From contig CM045733.1 of the NCBI GenBank assembly GCA_024760905.1, positions 42,273,501 through 42,337,500 on the forward strand: a stretch of 64,000 nucleotides of DNA, read 5' to 3'. A program made the position numbers and the translations under genes. The notes below the pieces were generated by a model. The model was not told the DNA's origin and searched no databases. It was given only the letters and a program-made list of their open reading frames with translations. Origin of the DNA: Plotosus lineatus (taxonomy: Eukaryota > Chordata > Actinopteri > Siluriformes > Plotosidae). This document shows positions 12,190-24,070 of this stretch, piece after piece; position 1 is the stretch's first letter; the number at the start of each line of letters is the position of its first letter.

Positions 12190-13052
12190 GATCACTCATG
12201 TGATGGTGATCATTCAGGAAACATGCTTGCCAAGCTCTTTAGCAATGTCGCTTCATTTGCACCAATTACCCAGAGTTGTTTGCACAGTATTTCTTGTAAC
12301 TACAATTTAAATCTGTTTTACTGCTTTTTCTTTCTCAAGTTTAAGATGAAGGAATTGTAATTTCTATCGCTAAATTGTAGGCCCATAATAGTGCAGTAAC
12401 GAGCTAACGCATTAATGAAGCGGAAGTGTGAGAGTTCCTGGTGTGAGTGGTAATGTGGGGTCAGATGGCAGCCGTTTATCTAGCCATGTGACGTTTTAAG
12501 TGCAGGGTGAGTCTGGTTTATGCTCCACTGGTGTTTAAAATGTGTAATAAAAGATTGACTCTGCACTCAGAGCATTCATACAGATGGCATCGGAAGCTGA
12601 ATTTGGGTGAAGTTTCTGGAGAGGACATCACAGTACAACCATATTATTTAACCAGACAACCAGATCTACACCAGTGTTATTCAGCTAAAATTAAAACTAA
12701 TAGTTTGAATATCTTAAAGTGCATGTTGGCAGCTATTTCCATGAAGTCCATCACTGATTTGATCATATTATGTAATAAACATGCCAATCTTTAGGCTTTT
12801 TGTATAGCAGTTCTGTCAAAATTTATGTTTACATGAAAATTTAGCTTGGCAATTCTCCAAAAGATCAGGTAGTCAAACGGAAAGTTTTGCCCCTTTTTTA
12901 GTCTCCTCTCTTGACTTTCACAGTTTACTGTCATGATAAATGGGGAATGCTTTGAGTTCATTAATATCCTGTGTTTGTAAGGTGGATGATGAGCAGTTGC
13001 TAAATGAGGTGACGTGGTATGTAGAAACAGATGACGCCATATGCAATCTGAA
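12190..13052. other. No gene recognised
   Basis: Non-repetitive, AT-rich sequence. No exon, RNA gene or transposon end was recognised. Confidence 0.4.
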
Positions 13053-13054
13053 TA

Positions 13055-13824
13055 CCGTATGTTCCGGACTATACTTCACTCCGGAGTACAAGTTGCATTG
13101 GCCAAAATATGCATAATAAAGAGGGAAAAAACATACAAGTCGCACTGGACTATAAGTCGCAAACTCATGGAAAGTGTCTACCTTAGCTTAGAAATCTGAT
13201 GGCAGTTTTGTGACGTTGTGGTTTTCACATTGTTAGAGAGGTGGTTGCATTGCATGAAGCAGTAACACCAAAAAAGTCCTCATTAAAGTAATTTATGTTC
13301 ATCTCCTTGACAACTACCTGGGCAGGGAGGCGCAACTGCACTGTTGACAAGCCTCTCCCTGCAGCACGTTGCTCAAGCTACCATGTGCAAACTTGTTCCT
13401 CTAGCTGTGGCCATCTAGCTTTTAGCCCGCGATTAGCTTCTTTTGTTTCCTTCGCTGCAGTAATAGTAATCTCCGCTTTTCTCCAGTCCCTCACAAGTTT
13501 CTCGTTCACTCCAAACTTTCTTTCTGCTGCTTGATTACCATTTTCTGCTGCATATTTCACTATTAGCAGCTTGTAATCCGCAGAATAGGATTTTCTTTTT
13601 GGGGCCATTTCTTCAGTGATAGATGAGCAGGTAGTGGTACCCAAGCCTAGAGTGTGGTTTCAGTCTTGAGGTTGTGAGTGTTAAAATAACAAACATGTGA
13701 AATTATGTTTGTAATTATTATAACAGAATTATATGTAATAATTTCACATATAAGTCGCTCTGGAGTATGTCACACCCTCAGCTAAAGTATGAAAAAAGTG
13801 TGACTTATAGTCTGAAAAATATGG
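13055..13824 (-). mobile_element. pogo-type element with BrkDBD transposase (family D), copy 1
   Basis: Left end ccgtatgttccggactata follows TA (13053-13054); right end acttatagtctgaaaaatat...gg precedes TA (13825-13826). Consensus terminus is CCGTATTTTCCGGACTATA. Copies lie at 27793-28492 and 53685-53888. A transposase N-terminus remains on the minus strand. Confidence 0.8.
13287..13608 (-). pseudogene. pogo-like transposase N-terminus (Brinker-type HTH)
   Basis: From Met at 13608 the minus strand reads MAPKRKSYSADYKLLIVKYA, then NGNQAAERKFGVNEKLVRDWRK. This is the Brinker DNA-binding-like HTH (BrkDBD) at the start of one branch of pogo transposases. Basic KANRGLKARWPQLEE follows, as expected before the CENP-B HTH. 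A TAG at 13378-13380 interrupts the frame, but the same frame continues LEQRAAGRGLSTVQLR to about 13287. The DDE catalytic domain is absent, so the copy is non-autonomous. Confidence 0.75.
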
Positions 13825-13826
13825 TA

Positions 13827-14360
13827 ATTGTACAAAAAATAACTGATGTCAGTGATGAATAATTCTGCTCAGAGAATTATACCAAGAATTATATGACTTT
13901 TTATCAGTTACAAACAAAAAATTATTTTGAATGAATTATTCTGTCCATTATCCTGAGATAATGCATTAGGTACTATATAGCATGTAGCTAAAATCTTTTT
14001 TGTTTGTCTTGGCTAAGATCAGAGAAATGTATGAGTATTTAACATGTGTTCACTTTACTTGTTTTGGCCACACATGGCCCAAATACAAATAATGAAGTTT
14101 TGGGTAAGTTGTACATATACATTTTTTTTTTCATATTTAACTAACATACTCCAGCTCAGTTGGAAAAACATTGTTTTCACAGCTCGGACCTAAAGTGGTG
14201 GATGTGCTTGTTTTCTTTCTATATGCCATTTGTGCTGGAGATCCAAATTGTTTCTTGTGATATTTTAGAATGAAAAATCATCAGAAGAGGAAAAAGGATA
14301 GAATATATAATTATAATATATGATATAAAGTCTGTGTTAATGGTTTAGAAAATGAATTAT
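13827..14360. other. No gene recognised
   Basis: AT-rich sequence with no recognised exon or element, ending in a short TA run that precedes the LINE. Confidence 0.4.
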
Positions 14361-14741
14361 ATATATATATTATATAGAGAGAGAGATCATGTGATCAGGG
14401 AGACCGGAAGGAGAGTACGTGGTTTGTCCTCTAGAAGGAATGTAGATAAGGAGACTTGGTGGTGGAATGAGGAAGTGCAGGAGTGTGTACAAAGGAAGAG
14501 GTTAGCTAAGAAGAAGTGGGACATTGAGAGGACTGAAGAGAGTAAACAGGAGTACAGGGATACACGGCGTAAGGCGAAGGTAGCAGTGTCAAATAGAGGG
14601 CGTATGATGACTTGTATGATAGGTTGGACAGTAAGGAGGGAGAAAAGGATTTATACAGGTTGGCACAGCAGAGAAATAGAGATGGGAAGGATGTGCATCA
14701 AGTTAGGGTGATTAAGGACAGAGAGGGAAATGTATTGACTG

Positions 14742-15735
14742 ATGTCAGAAGTGTGCTGGGAAGATGGAGAGTACTTTGAAGAGCTGATGAATGAGGAAAA
14801 TGAGAGAGAACAAAGAGTAGAAGAGGTGACCGTTGAGGACCAGGAAGTAGCAAAGATTAGTAAGGGTGAAGTGAGGAGGGCATTGAAGAGGATGAAGAAT
14901 GGAAAGGCAGTTGGTCCTGATGACATACCTGTGGAGGTATGGAAGTGTCGAGGAGAGGTAGCAGTAGATTTTCTGACAAGAACATTCAACAAGGTTTTAG
15001 AGAGTGAGAGGATGCCGGAGGAATGGAAGAGAAGTGTGCTGGCGCCCATTTTTAAGAGCAAAGGAGACATGCAGAGTTGTGTCAACTACAGAGGGATAAA
15101 ATTGATGAGCCATACGATGAGGTTCTGGGAAAGAATAGTGGAAGCTAGACTAAGGGCAAAGATCAGCATTTGTGAACAACAGTTTGGTTTCGTGCCAGGA
15201 AAGAGCACCACAGATGCAGTGTTTGCCTTGAGGATGTTAATGGAGAAGTACAGAGAAGGTCAGAGGGAGCTGCATTGTGCCTTTGTGGATATCGAGAAAG
15301 CATATGATAGGGTGCCAAGAGAGGAGCTGTGGTATTGCATGAGGAAGTCTGGAGTGGCAGAGAAGTATGTTAGAGTGGTGCAGGACATGTATATGAGATG
15401 AAAGACAGTGGTGAGGTGTGCTGTCGGTGTGGCAGAAGAGTTCAAGGTGGAGGTGGGACTGCATCAAGGGTCAGCTCTGAGAACCTTCTTGTTTGCCATG
15501 GTGATGGACAGGCTGACAGATGAGGTTAGACAAGAATCTCCATGGTCTATGCTGTTTGCAGATGAACAAGTGCAGGAAAATCTAGAGAGGTGGAGGTACG
15601 CCCTGGAAAGGAGAGGAATGAAGGTTCGCCTCAGTAAGACAGAATACATGTGTATGAAAGACAAGGACCCAAGAGGAACGGGGAGGTTACAGGGAGCAGA
15701 GATAAAGATGATGGAGGATTTTAAGTACTTGGGGG
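14742..15735 (+). pseudogene. RTE-type reverse transcriptase, broken
   Basis: RT fingers and palm are readable: an ALKRMKNGKAVGPDDIPVEV segment (K-A-x-G-P-D-x-I-P block), then VNYRGIKLMSH, FGFVPGKSTTDAVFALRML and HCAFVDIEKAYDRVPREELW (first catalytic Asp). A TGA follows at about 15401. The frame resumes with VEVGLHQGSALRTFLFAMVM. The catalytic FADD box is damaged: the sequence reads MLFADEQVQENLERW, where RTE relatives have FADD plus several residues, so a small deletion removes the second Asp and the following loop. The C-terminus (SKTEYMCMKDKDPRGTGRLQ) runs to FKYLG, where the SINE interrupts. An upstream frame at 14352-14711 holds the linker before RT. Confidence 0.8.
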
Positions 15736-16090
15736 CAGTGGTGGTCTAGTGGTATAGGGTGCTGGATCGTTGATCCAAAGGTTGGGGGTTCGAGTCCCAC
15801 TCTCCACAAGGTTGTCACTGCCCCCCCCCAGTGCAGCTAACTGGGTTATCAAAGGCGGACCATGTCTGTCACTGTCTATGGTGAGAGGCATGTAAAAGAA
15901 CCATTGCTGACTTTCGTAAAGAGTAGGCTGCAAAGTCGTCAGCGTGTTGCTGTCCCTTGCTAAAAAGGGTTGTGACAGGAAGGGAATCCGACGTAAAAAC
16001 CTCTGCCAAATCAAACATGCGACTCAGATGATTCGCTGTGGCGACTCCTGAGTAAAAGGAAAAAAAAGCCGAAAGGAAGACAGACAGACA
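15733..16090 (+). repeat. tRNA-derived SINE (main family), inserted in RTE LINE
   Basis: The head gggcagtggtggtctagtgg has an A box, and gggggttcgagtccc is a near-consensus B box. The body (agaggcatgtaaaagaacca) and tail (attcgctgtggcgactcctg, then GACA repeats) follow. Removing it rejoins the LINE reading ...FKYLG-STIQSNGECG as in the intact copy at 26900. No clear target duplication beyond GG is visible. Confidence 0.88.
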
Positions 16091-16638
16091 GGCTCAACAA
16101 TCCAGAGCAATGGAGAGTGTGGAAAAGAGGTGAAGATGCGTGTGCAGGTAGGTTGGAATGGTTGGAGAAAAGTGTTCAGTGTGATAGGAAGGTGTCAGCA
16201 AGAATGAAAGGAAAAGTGTATCAGACTGTGATGAGGCCAGTGATGTTGTATGATTTGGAAACAGTGGCGCTGAGGAAAAGACATGAGGCAGAGCTGGTGG
16301 TAGCAGAGATGAAAATGTTGAGGTTCTCTTTGGGAGTAACGATAAGTGGTACATCAGAGCACATTTAAGAGGTTTTGGAGACAGTCAGAGAGGCTAGATT
16401 GAGATGGTTTTGACATGTACAGAGGAGGGATAATGAATACATTGGTAGTAGGATGCTTAGGTTGGAACTACCAGGCAGAAGGTCTAGAGGAAGACCAAAG
16501 AGAAGATTTATGGATGTGGTGAAGGAAGACATGAAGGTAGTTGGTCTAAGAGTAGAAGATGCAAAGGACAGGATGAGATGGAGACAGATGATTCGCTGTG
16601 GCGACCCCTGAAGGGAGCAGCCAAAAGGAAAAGAAGAT
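16091..16638 (+). pseudogene. RTE-type RT C-terminal domain and 3' end, broken
   Basis: Downstream of the SINE the LINE continues with the post-RT region (KGKVYQTVMRPVMLYDLETV, then EMKMLRFSLGVT) that aligns to 26930-27470. Frameshifts and stops occur around 16345-16420. The 3' end, gattcgctgtggcgacccct gaagggagcagc, runs into a short A-rich tail. Confidence 0.8.
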
Positions 16639-16643
16639 ATATA

Positions 16644-16823
16644 TGGACGCTCCCTGACTTAAGTTCATCCATTTTAGGGTTTTTTGGGGTTTTTTTTTCT
16701 TCCAAAAAAAAAGTCGAATTTTGAGTTTAGACGTACCTGCGTAGTACGCTGATGTAATGACGCTGCGTCCATTGTTTACAAACAACAGACTGAATGTGCC
16801 CCTCCTTCTTCACACTTCAGTTA
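16644..16823 (+). mobile_element. TA-type MITE (family B), 5' fragment
   Basis: Starts ggacgctccctgacttaag after a TA run and includes acgctgcgtccattgtttac, as in the copy at 42663-44053 (43170-43195). It is cut off where a family A element begins. Confidence 0.7.
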
Positions 16824-16825
16824 TA

Positions 16826-18137
16826 TAGTCAGCCCCCTACTTACGAAATTAATCTGTTCCAGCGCCCTTTTCATAACGCGGGAGTTTCGTAAGTAGGGGG
16901 CGTATTTTACATGTAAAACGCCTGATTTGTTCCAAGGCTCCCAAGACTACCCCATAAACCCATTAAAAATTATACAAGTACACCAATTTTGTATGAAATG
17001 TGTTAAAAGTAAATGAAAAATGATTTATTAAACCATTTAAACATTTTATTAACAGATTTATTAAACCATTATTAAACATTTTTTATTAACACACACACAC
17101 CTGTCTCTCTCTCTCTATCTCTCGCTCTCTCACACACACACACACAGTACAGTACTCATTAAATGTGTATTGAATATACATTAAATGTTTATTGTGGCGC
17201 TGCGGGCCACGCCCACAAGCAGGACGCATGGAGCATTTTAAGACATGGAATTCAAAGTGCATTCCTTGCTTGACAGATCGGAGGTCCAAACGAGCCAAGT
17301 TTTGCTCACATGCGCCACATTATATTAAACATTTACTGAATTAAACTAAACTAAGAACGAAAGAGTTAAGCCTTCTTCTGTGTGTCTCTCTCTCTCTCTC
17401 TCTCACACGCACACTCTCTCTCTCTCGCTTTCTCTCTCTCTCACACACACACACACACACGCAATGCGCAGCTGACGGAACAATTCTATTTAAATGTTTA
17501 AATGGACACGATGTTTTATTGAAAGCAGAATTACAGTACCTGTTTGAAAGATCAGAGGTCCTCATTCAATATTAACTTGCTTCCTTGTGAGATCAGAGGT
17601 CTTCTCCCACGGAGTACTCTGTTTTAATATCGTGCTGAAATAATCGCCTCGGTCACTGTATTTCCGCTTTAAGGTTTCCTTCTGGTCCAATATCGTCCCG
17701 ATTGTAGAGGGGTTTCGGCGATAATGAAATATAACGCCGCATGATCAGTCTCAAAACAAGCCAACAGTCAACTCTCCTTCACGCGTGTGACAAACAAGAA
17801 GTATGGGTACAGGAAGTATGGGTAACGTCCTAGCCAATGGGAGGCCAGCGGGGTGGGATTTTTGGAGACAGCCAATGAGAGAGCAACTCGTGCATCGTGT
17901 GAAATTTTGATTTGCGCGTTTGAATGGCGCATTTGGCGCTTTTCGTAAGATGAAGTTGTTTTCGTATCCCGGGGACGACAATTTAGGAAATGATTTTCGT
18001 ACCCAGGGGGTTTCATGCATATTTCAGACAAAATCATTGTACTTTTTTTACATGTAAAATGCGCCTCTACTTACGAAACTTCCACATTACGAAAAAGGTT
18101 CTGGAACGGATTAATTTCGTAAGTAGGGGGCAGACTG
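16826..18137 (-). mobile_element. Tigger-like element (family A), copy 2
   Basis: Left end tagtcagccccctacttacg and right end ttcgtaagtagggggcagac ctg are inverted repeats. The interior parallels 4927-6804 (for example the tract around 17480-17960 matches 6220-6720), with CT/CA microsatellites at 17091-17145 and 17376-17462. No functional transposase remains. Confidence 0.75.
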
Positions 18138-18169
18138 TGTGTGTATGTATGTGTGTGTGTGTGTGTGTG

Positions 18170-18229
<60 letters not shown>
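18138..18229. repeat. (GT)n(TA)n microsatellite
   Basis: About 35 bp GT-type then about 55 bp TA repeat, directly at the right end of the family A element. Confidence 0.95.
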
Positions 18230-18230
<1 letters not shown>

Positions 18231-19225
18231 TTATTGTCAACTTCCAACAAAGAATAACGTAACAATTTTTAGTCTATAAACAAAAAGATTTAAAGTGCAT
18301 CAATTTGCCTGAAATAAAAATGTATCCTTATTTAAACTGTCAACATTTTTGACCAACAATTTGAACCATTTTATACTGAAAAATAAAATTAAATAAAATC
18401 AATAAATTCAAATTGATCAGCAATATTAACTCAGGAGCACGATATATAAAACACTTTAACCGACAAAACAAAATGAATAAAACAATTTGTATTATTATTA
18501 TTATTATTGTCAAAATGATTAAGTCCAGATTAATGGCTATAATGAGCATGCTTGCAGTGCACAGCTTTTCAAAGCAGAGTTTAAAGCACTATACTGAACT
18601 CTCAGCTCTTGCTCATTGCTGAACTGGGACCTGGATTTATTTTCACAGCAGTGATGTCATCCAGCATGACTGAGACCGTGTGTGCTGCATGTAGGATCGG
18701 TTGCTGTGCTGTGGGGTTTTCTGCACTGAGAAATTTGTTACTCAACCTTGTCTGATGCTAACAGAGCTCGGTATGCTGGAATATCGTTCAGAAAGCGGGA
18801 TGGTTGTTGGCAATACTCGTCACATTTTTGCTGAAAAAGAAAAACTCGTGCGGCTCATCACGTGACCGGGGTGTGATGTCTTTAAGTGACGCCTGAATTT
18901 ATTTGGCTTCATGCTGTCCGCTGCCAATGTTTTCAGACACAGTAAACACAGTGGTCTTTCTTCCTTTCTCACCACAGCACAGTGAAGCTGAGCGCTACAT
19001 CCACTTCATCAAACCTCCTCGACTTAGCTTTCTGGAGACTTTCGTTTCCCTCACTGTCTCCGTCTCTCCCCGTCTCTCTTTGTATCCCTGTTAAAAATTT
19101 CCATGATGGGTTTATTAACTTAACTTACTATTTTACCTCTGGGCACACTCTGACTGTGAGGAAGCCACTGCCCCCTGCTGTAGTGGATGTAGAATTACAC
19201 TTTATCCTAATACAGCAAAAAAACC
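18230..19225. other. No gene recognised
   Basis: AT-rich sequence, then more balanced sequence from 18600. Nothing was recognised as an exon. A short ATT repeat lies at 18490-18508. Confidence 0.35.
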
Positions 19226-19229
19226 CGCA

Positions 19230-19312
19230 TGTTCCCTGATGTTACATACGCCCCCCCTGGCATCGCCCGTGCCCCCCATGGGGGCATGCCCCACTGTTTG
19301 ACAACCACTGCA
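19230..19312 (-). mobile_element. hAT-like terminal fragment
   Basis: The minus strand begins cagtggttgtcaaacagtgg, the classic end of many hAT non-autonomous elements, followed by a G/C-rich gggcatgcccccatgggg stretch. The opposite end was not identified. Confidence 0.45.
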
Positions 19313-19314
19313 TT

Positions 19315-21820
19315 AACCTGACCCACACAGTTATGGAATTTCAGCTCATATGAAAATCAACCCACTTATTTTATTGGTGGGGGTTTTTCTCCTACAAGGA
19401 CTTTTTTCTTCTTCTCTTTTTTTATTTTTAACCTTCCTTTCCATTTTGTAAAGTGTGCACATGAAAACATCCACAGGTGTTTTAAAGAAGGCTGCACTTA
19501 TTGAGCTCTTTGCCATCGGTTTGTATTGACCTAAACTGACCTCTCCTTTTGAGCCATGTTTGGAAGAGCTCAAATTCCAGTGCATTTGTGGGATGCCACA
19601 CCGTTCTCTCTTCCTGTCATGCCTCCCCTCCCGTCCCCAGACACCTTCTCTCAGCAAACTGGCCCATCTGCTTATTTATGAGCCTCTTAGTGTAAGATCC
19701 CAGCTTGTCTCTCGCAGAGCTAAAATTAGGAGCTCATTTCGCTCAGCGTTTATATGATATGCCGGAGGTGCTGTGAAATTCGGTGCCGGGTTTGTGCCTG
19801 TCTGGCACAGGAAGCAGTGTCTGTTCAACCCAGCTGTGAGAAAGTCAAGTTGCTGCTGTCTGAGGCCTTTGCTTCCCTACTTATCACATGATCACGACTT
19901 TCCTTTGGCACTGGTAAAATGGGATTCTCCTTCTCTCAGATGACATCTTTACACACTTGGCCTGGTTTAAGCACTCCTATTCTGAGAGCTGGGATGTGTA
20001 ATACAGAGGCAGCTTTGATTTTTGAGTTTTATGGATCTGTGGGTTTATCTTGGAAGATAAAATGTTACTGCTAAAAATAATAGAGTCAGAAATGTCTTAT
20101 AAAATTTTAAATGCAATTATAGCCAGTCTAGAAAATTGGTGCCTGTGCATGTACTCCTTCTCAGCCCACCAGTTCTGGAGACAAACCGGAAACCTTCGGC
20201 AAACATCTTAGGTAGATCGGTAGTTTGACAGGTACATCTTTGGTAGATAGGTAGATTGGCAGTTGTAAATATCTTACTTAAGGTTGTGCCCAGTTTTTCT
20301 TGACGTTCTGATATGACAACATTGAGGCAACCTTGAAAGCTAACTATTCACGAATTAAATAATATTAAATAACTGGCAATATTAGGAAGGAAAATGAATC
20401 TAAGAAGAAAATAAAGACAAACCTCTTGAATAAAGTTTGTTTATTCTTAAATAACATGAAACCATGATTAAAAGCATTTCTTTTCTTGTTTTGTATCATA
20501 CATTGAATTTTTATCAACTTGTACAAATCTCCTTCATTTAATGATGCTGGTTGTTTGTAAAGTCATTCCATGCCATCCAAGTGGGGCTGGTTGTTGCTTC
20601 ATGTCATCCACATTCATACAAAACAATGACTATTTACCACTGTCAATTGCTCGCAATGGAACAAACAATTCGAGATTTTTTAAAGTGGATCAACATGGAA
20701 ACTTTTCTGAAAAGATCATTTGGTACATAGATATGTTAAGTAGAAGATAGAATCTTCTGGTAAGGTTAGATTTTATAAATTATTGATTGACTCATATTGA
20801 GATTGCTGTAGAGCAGTCTGAAGTCATCATTGGACGAATGGAATGCAAAGTCTTCTCAATCTTTACAGGGTTTCCAAGGAGCCTTCAGGAATCCCTGTCC
20901 CTCGGGTTTTTATACTGTACATGTTGTTGTGGGAAAAGTACAAGCCTCTTTTCATGCCTGCTTGGCTTGTCCAGACTGAGAAACTGAAGTTGGCGATTGT
21001 TACAACACTTCAGAAATACCATATGTCAGATTAAGGTGTATGTGGAAATCTGGTCCCTGTGGGAACATGGCACTTAAAGGGATGCAAAATACTTGCCTCA
21101 GATGCCAGGAAAAGTTTCCTAAAATACTGATTCAATATTCCAGTCACAAAAAGAACACAATCATAGCCGCTGCAGTGTTGTCACGGAAATTGGAAATAGT
21201 ATCTCAAGTTGTGCCTTTCAGCCTACTTTAGGAGCTTTTTTTAGAAACCCTCCCTATACCTTCCTCCTGTGGCTTTGATCCAGGTCATAGGAAGTACCAA
21301 TGAGTTGTGATCTGTTTTATGAGCTTGGCTTGAAGACATTTTCGTCACTTCACATACTCTCTATTCTAGGATGTTCTGTTGCTTGTATCTGGCAGCAGTC
21401 TTGACATCCATGCCAACGAGGGTTTATCACTGTACCCAAGAACTAGCCTTGTGTTTCCACATCACTGCCGGATGTTGTAGAGTTGGTGTGTGTGTGTGTG
21501 TGTATGTGTGTGTCCAAACCACAATCATATTCTGCAGAGTTTTTGGTGTGTAAGGAGGAAGTGACTACCATGTGTTACGGTTAGTACAGAAGAAAAAGAG
21601 GAAGAAGCCCACCACATCACATAGTCATCACTGACTTGCACAGGAACATGACTAGAAGTTCAGTTTTCATTGAATAGCCCTGGTTTATAGTCATCCCATA
21701 GATCAGGCACCTGATCATTTTCTCATTCCTGAGTTGCTGAAGTATAATCCTCTATAATGTCAGTGAGTTCAGAGGAAATGAATCGACTGGTTTATATTGG
21801 ATTTTTAATTGTAATGAAAC
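19315..21820. other. No gene recognised
   Basis: 2.5 kb of mostly single-copy-looking DNA. 19550-19900 is of higher complexity and more balanced composition but has no convincing exon. A short GT run lies at 21484-21514. Confidence 0.35.
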
Positions 21821-21822
21821 AG

Positions 21823-22174
21823 TCATTCATTCATTTTCTTAAATACTTAATTCTAATTAGGGTCATGGGGAGGTTGGTGCCTATCTCGGCCAACCCTGGG
21901 CGAAGGCAGAATACACCTTGGACAGCCCTCCAGGCTATCACAGGGCAGAAACATGCTGACAGCTATTTAGCCTACTCTTTACCAAAGACAGCAGTGGTCC
22001 TTTTACATACCATAGTATTTTTTTACATACCAAAGACCGTTAGAGACGTGGCTGACCTTTGATAAACCAGTTAGCTGCACTAGGGGGACAGTGGTGAAAC
22101 CTGTTGATAGTGGAACCTGAACCTTCGACCTCAGGATTGGTAGTCCAGAACACAACCACCAGGGCACCACTGCC
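21823..22174 (-). repeat. SINE of main family head/body with L2-type tail
   Basis: The minus strand begins ggcagtggtgccctggtggt (tRNA-like head) and has a B-box-like gaggtcgaaggttcaggttc. It continues into the same body as the main SINE (aaaggaccactgctgtcttt), then switches to an L2-type tail (ggctgtccaaggtgtattct... ataggcaccaacctccccat). Confidence 0.75.
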
Positions 22175-23014
22175 ACATTTTAAGACATTAAATCACAAAC
22201 TTCTCAATGCTTGGGTTTTTATGTACATTTTAGTAGTCAGTGAAAGCTTTATTTAAAGCTGTACGATGAGGAGAGATAAATTGGCAAAAATGGGAGTATA
22301 TGTTATAGAAAATATTATTTTAGTATATACTGTAAGAATGGAACAATCTGACTGGTTTGCTGTCTTGGGATTTAGTCACTCTAAAACTGATATGAAACAA
22401 TGCCTGAACAAAGTGTAGAAATTTGATTTTAGTTTGCTTTTGTTATGTTCTTGTGTCGTGTATATACTAAAACAATTATTCATCTCAGGCTTGGTAAACA
22501 GTCCTCATAAGATTTCATCATGGGGACTACTCAGTAATATCCACCACACCTTTGGTGAATAATTAAGTATCCTTAAATGTGTTTTCAGTTGTGATGAATT
22601 ATATGTAGCTACGATACTACCAAACCTTAGGGGTGTCATTGAAAACCTATTAATGGTATCAATATATTGATAAAAAAAATTTCTGATAAATCGATACATT
22701 GGAATATTGCTGTACTGTTCCATAAATGCATTAAATAGAACACACTAAGATATATTACAGTAGTTTGTATAATGCATTGAATACAGTGAGTCGTCGACTT
22801 ACAACCTATGCGAGTTTCGTCTGATCAACTTTACGACCGCAAAAGTGGTGAAGCATGATTCATGGCAGTGCAGTGCGAGTGTTGCATATGACAGTTGTTT
22901 GCGCTGCCGGCAGCGCCAGCATCTTAAAAGGCCAAGCAGGAGATGATGCAGCTTCACTTTCTAACTGCTCAGAGCAAATCTATTCATCTACTTTCAATGC
23001 CACGTCACTGTGGC

Positions 23015-23360
23015 GTGAAGCAGAGAGCCAATCCTTTGTGTGGGCGGGTCCGATACCTTGAAACTCTAATTTTATTGGACTCACATGCTGTAGTGTTTAT
23101 GTGACAGGAAGCACATCCCAAGTTTTGGCAATCAGCTGCTCTGCGAGTTGAAGTTTTTCCATGTCTGTCCTTTTGTGTTTGCTTGCCAGCTGTGCTTGGC
23201 TTCATGGAAATGAGCCGATCAAAACGAGGGAAATTTATCTGTTTACTCAAACAACATGCATAGTCTGTGGCTGTTGTTATAATCCAATAAAATTGGAGTT
23301 TGAAGCCATCGGACCTGCCCACACAGTGGAGTACAGAAAGGATTGGCTCTCCGCTGCGTG
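23015..23360. repeat. Imperfect inverted repeat inside hAT element
   Basis: The left arm (gagccaatcctttgtgtggg...aactctaattttattgga, about 23025-23077) is the inverted complement of the right arm (about 23283-23352). The right half recurs in the other hAT element at 31478-32407 (about 32105-32195). Confidence 0.7.
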
Positions 23361-23496
23361 TCACAGTGACGTGGAATCGAAAATAGATGTATAGATTCAG
23401 AAGATGCACATATCTGCATTATCTGGTGATGAGTGTCTCTTGTTCAAAATGTTCTGTGCTGTTGAGAACACGCGCTCTGATGGCACACTGGAAGCA

Positions 23497-23571
23497 GGGA
23501 CATACCATTTACCATACAGAGAGGCGGGACGTACCATTTACCATACAGAGAGGCGGGATGTACCATTTAAT
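23497..23571. repeat. 29-bp tandem repeat, about 2.5 units
   Basis: Units beginning gggac(a/g)taccatttaccat start at 23497, 23526 and 23555. Confidence 0.85.
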
Positions 23572-24070
23572 CGGGGCGTCATTGAAAATGGCATTTACTA
23601 CAGACGCTGTCATGAACACGGGAAGCTATAACGTTCGAAGTATCGATATCCCTTTGAAAGGTATCGATTATCGATCGACATAATTATATCGGCGATATAT
23701 CAATATTCCGATTGTCAATGACATCCCTACCAAACCTGCATACCCATTCTTAAAAAAAAAAAAAAAGTCACATTCACTAATGTTTTATTAGAGCACTTTT
23801 AATCTTTACTGCAGTGTGTAATTTCCATGGTATTGTTACTTTATTTGGTTAGGTCACGGCTCAGCAACATGAATATGGCAATACAATGAAGTCAGCTTAT
23901 GACTCGAATGTACTGAATGAACAGGTTATCACAATAATGCAGTTTTATTCCCGGATGGCACAGATCTAAAATTGTGCCTCAAATGGTGAAAGAGTGGTTC
24001 AGGGGACATGGGGAATCATTTTTGTACATGAAGACGAGTTAAACATTCACCACCATTCTGACCTATACTG

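Larger units (their letters stand above)
14373..16638 (+). mobile_element. RTE-type LINE, 5'-truncated, with SINE insertion
   Basis: A plus-strand RT runs across the region in several frames, and the 3' end (gattcgctgtggcgacccct...) matches the end of the LINE copy at 26806-27500. It lacks the endonuclease region and is split by a SINE at 15733-16090. Confidence 0.8.
22628..23729. mobile_element. hAT-type element with 8-bp duplication
   Basis: Termini taggggtgtcattga and, inverted, TAGGGATGTCATTGA. Perfect 8-bp direct repeats ccaaacct flank it at 22620-22627 and 23730-23737. No transposase is recognised. The interior contains a Tigger-like end at 22788 (cagtgagtcgtcgacttac), a palindromic segment at about 23015-23360 and a 29-bp tandem repeat. 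Confidence 0.8.

Noticed and set aside
13378..13644. BrkDBD/CENP-B-like frame as a domesticated host gene
   Set aside because: It lies between intact transposon termini with TA duplications, has an in-frame stop and lacks a second exon, so it is a transposon remnant.
15736..15805. tRNA-like sequences (also at 41398, 42757, 47730, 62051 minus, 12187 minus)
   Set aside because: A and B boxes are present, but each is joined to a conserved SINE body and LINE-type tail and repeats across the window, so they are SINE heads and not tRNA genes.
23497..23571. Possible CRISPR-like repeat array
   Set aside because: Units abut with no spacers and lie in a eukaryotic transposon; it is a simple tandem repeat.
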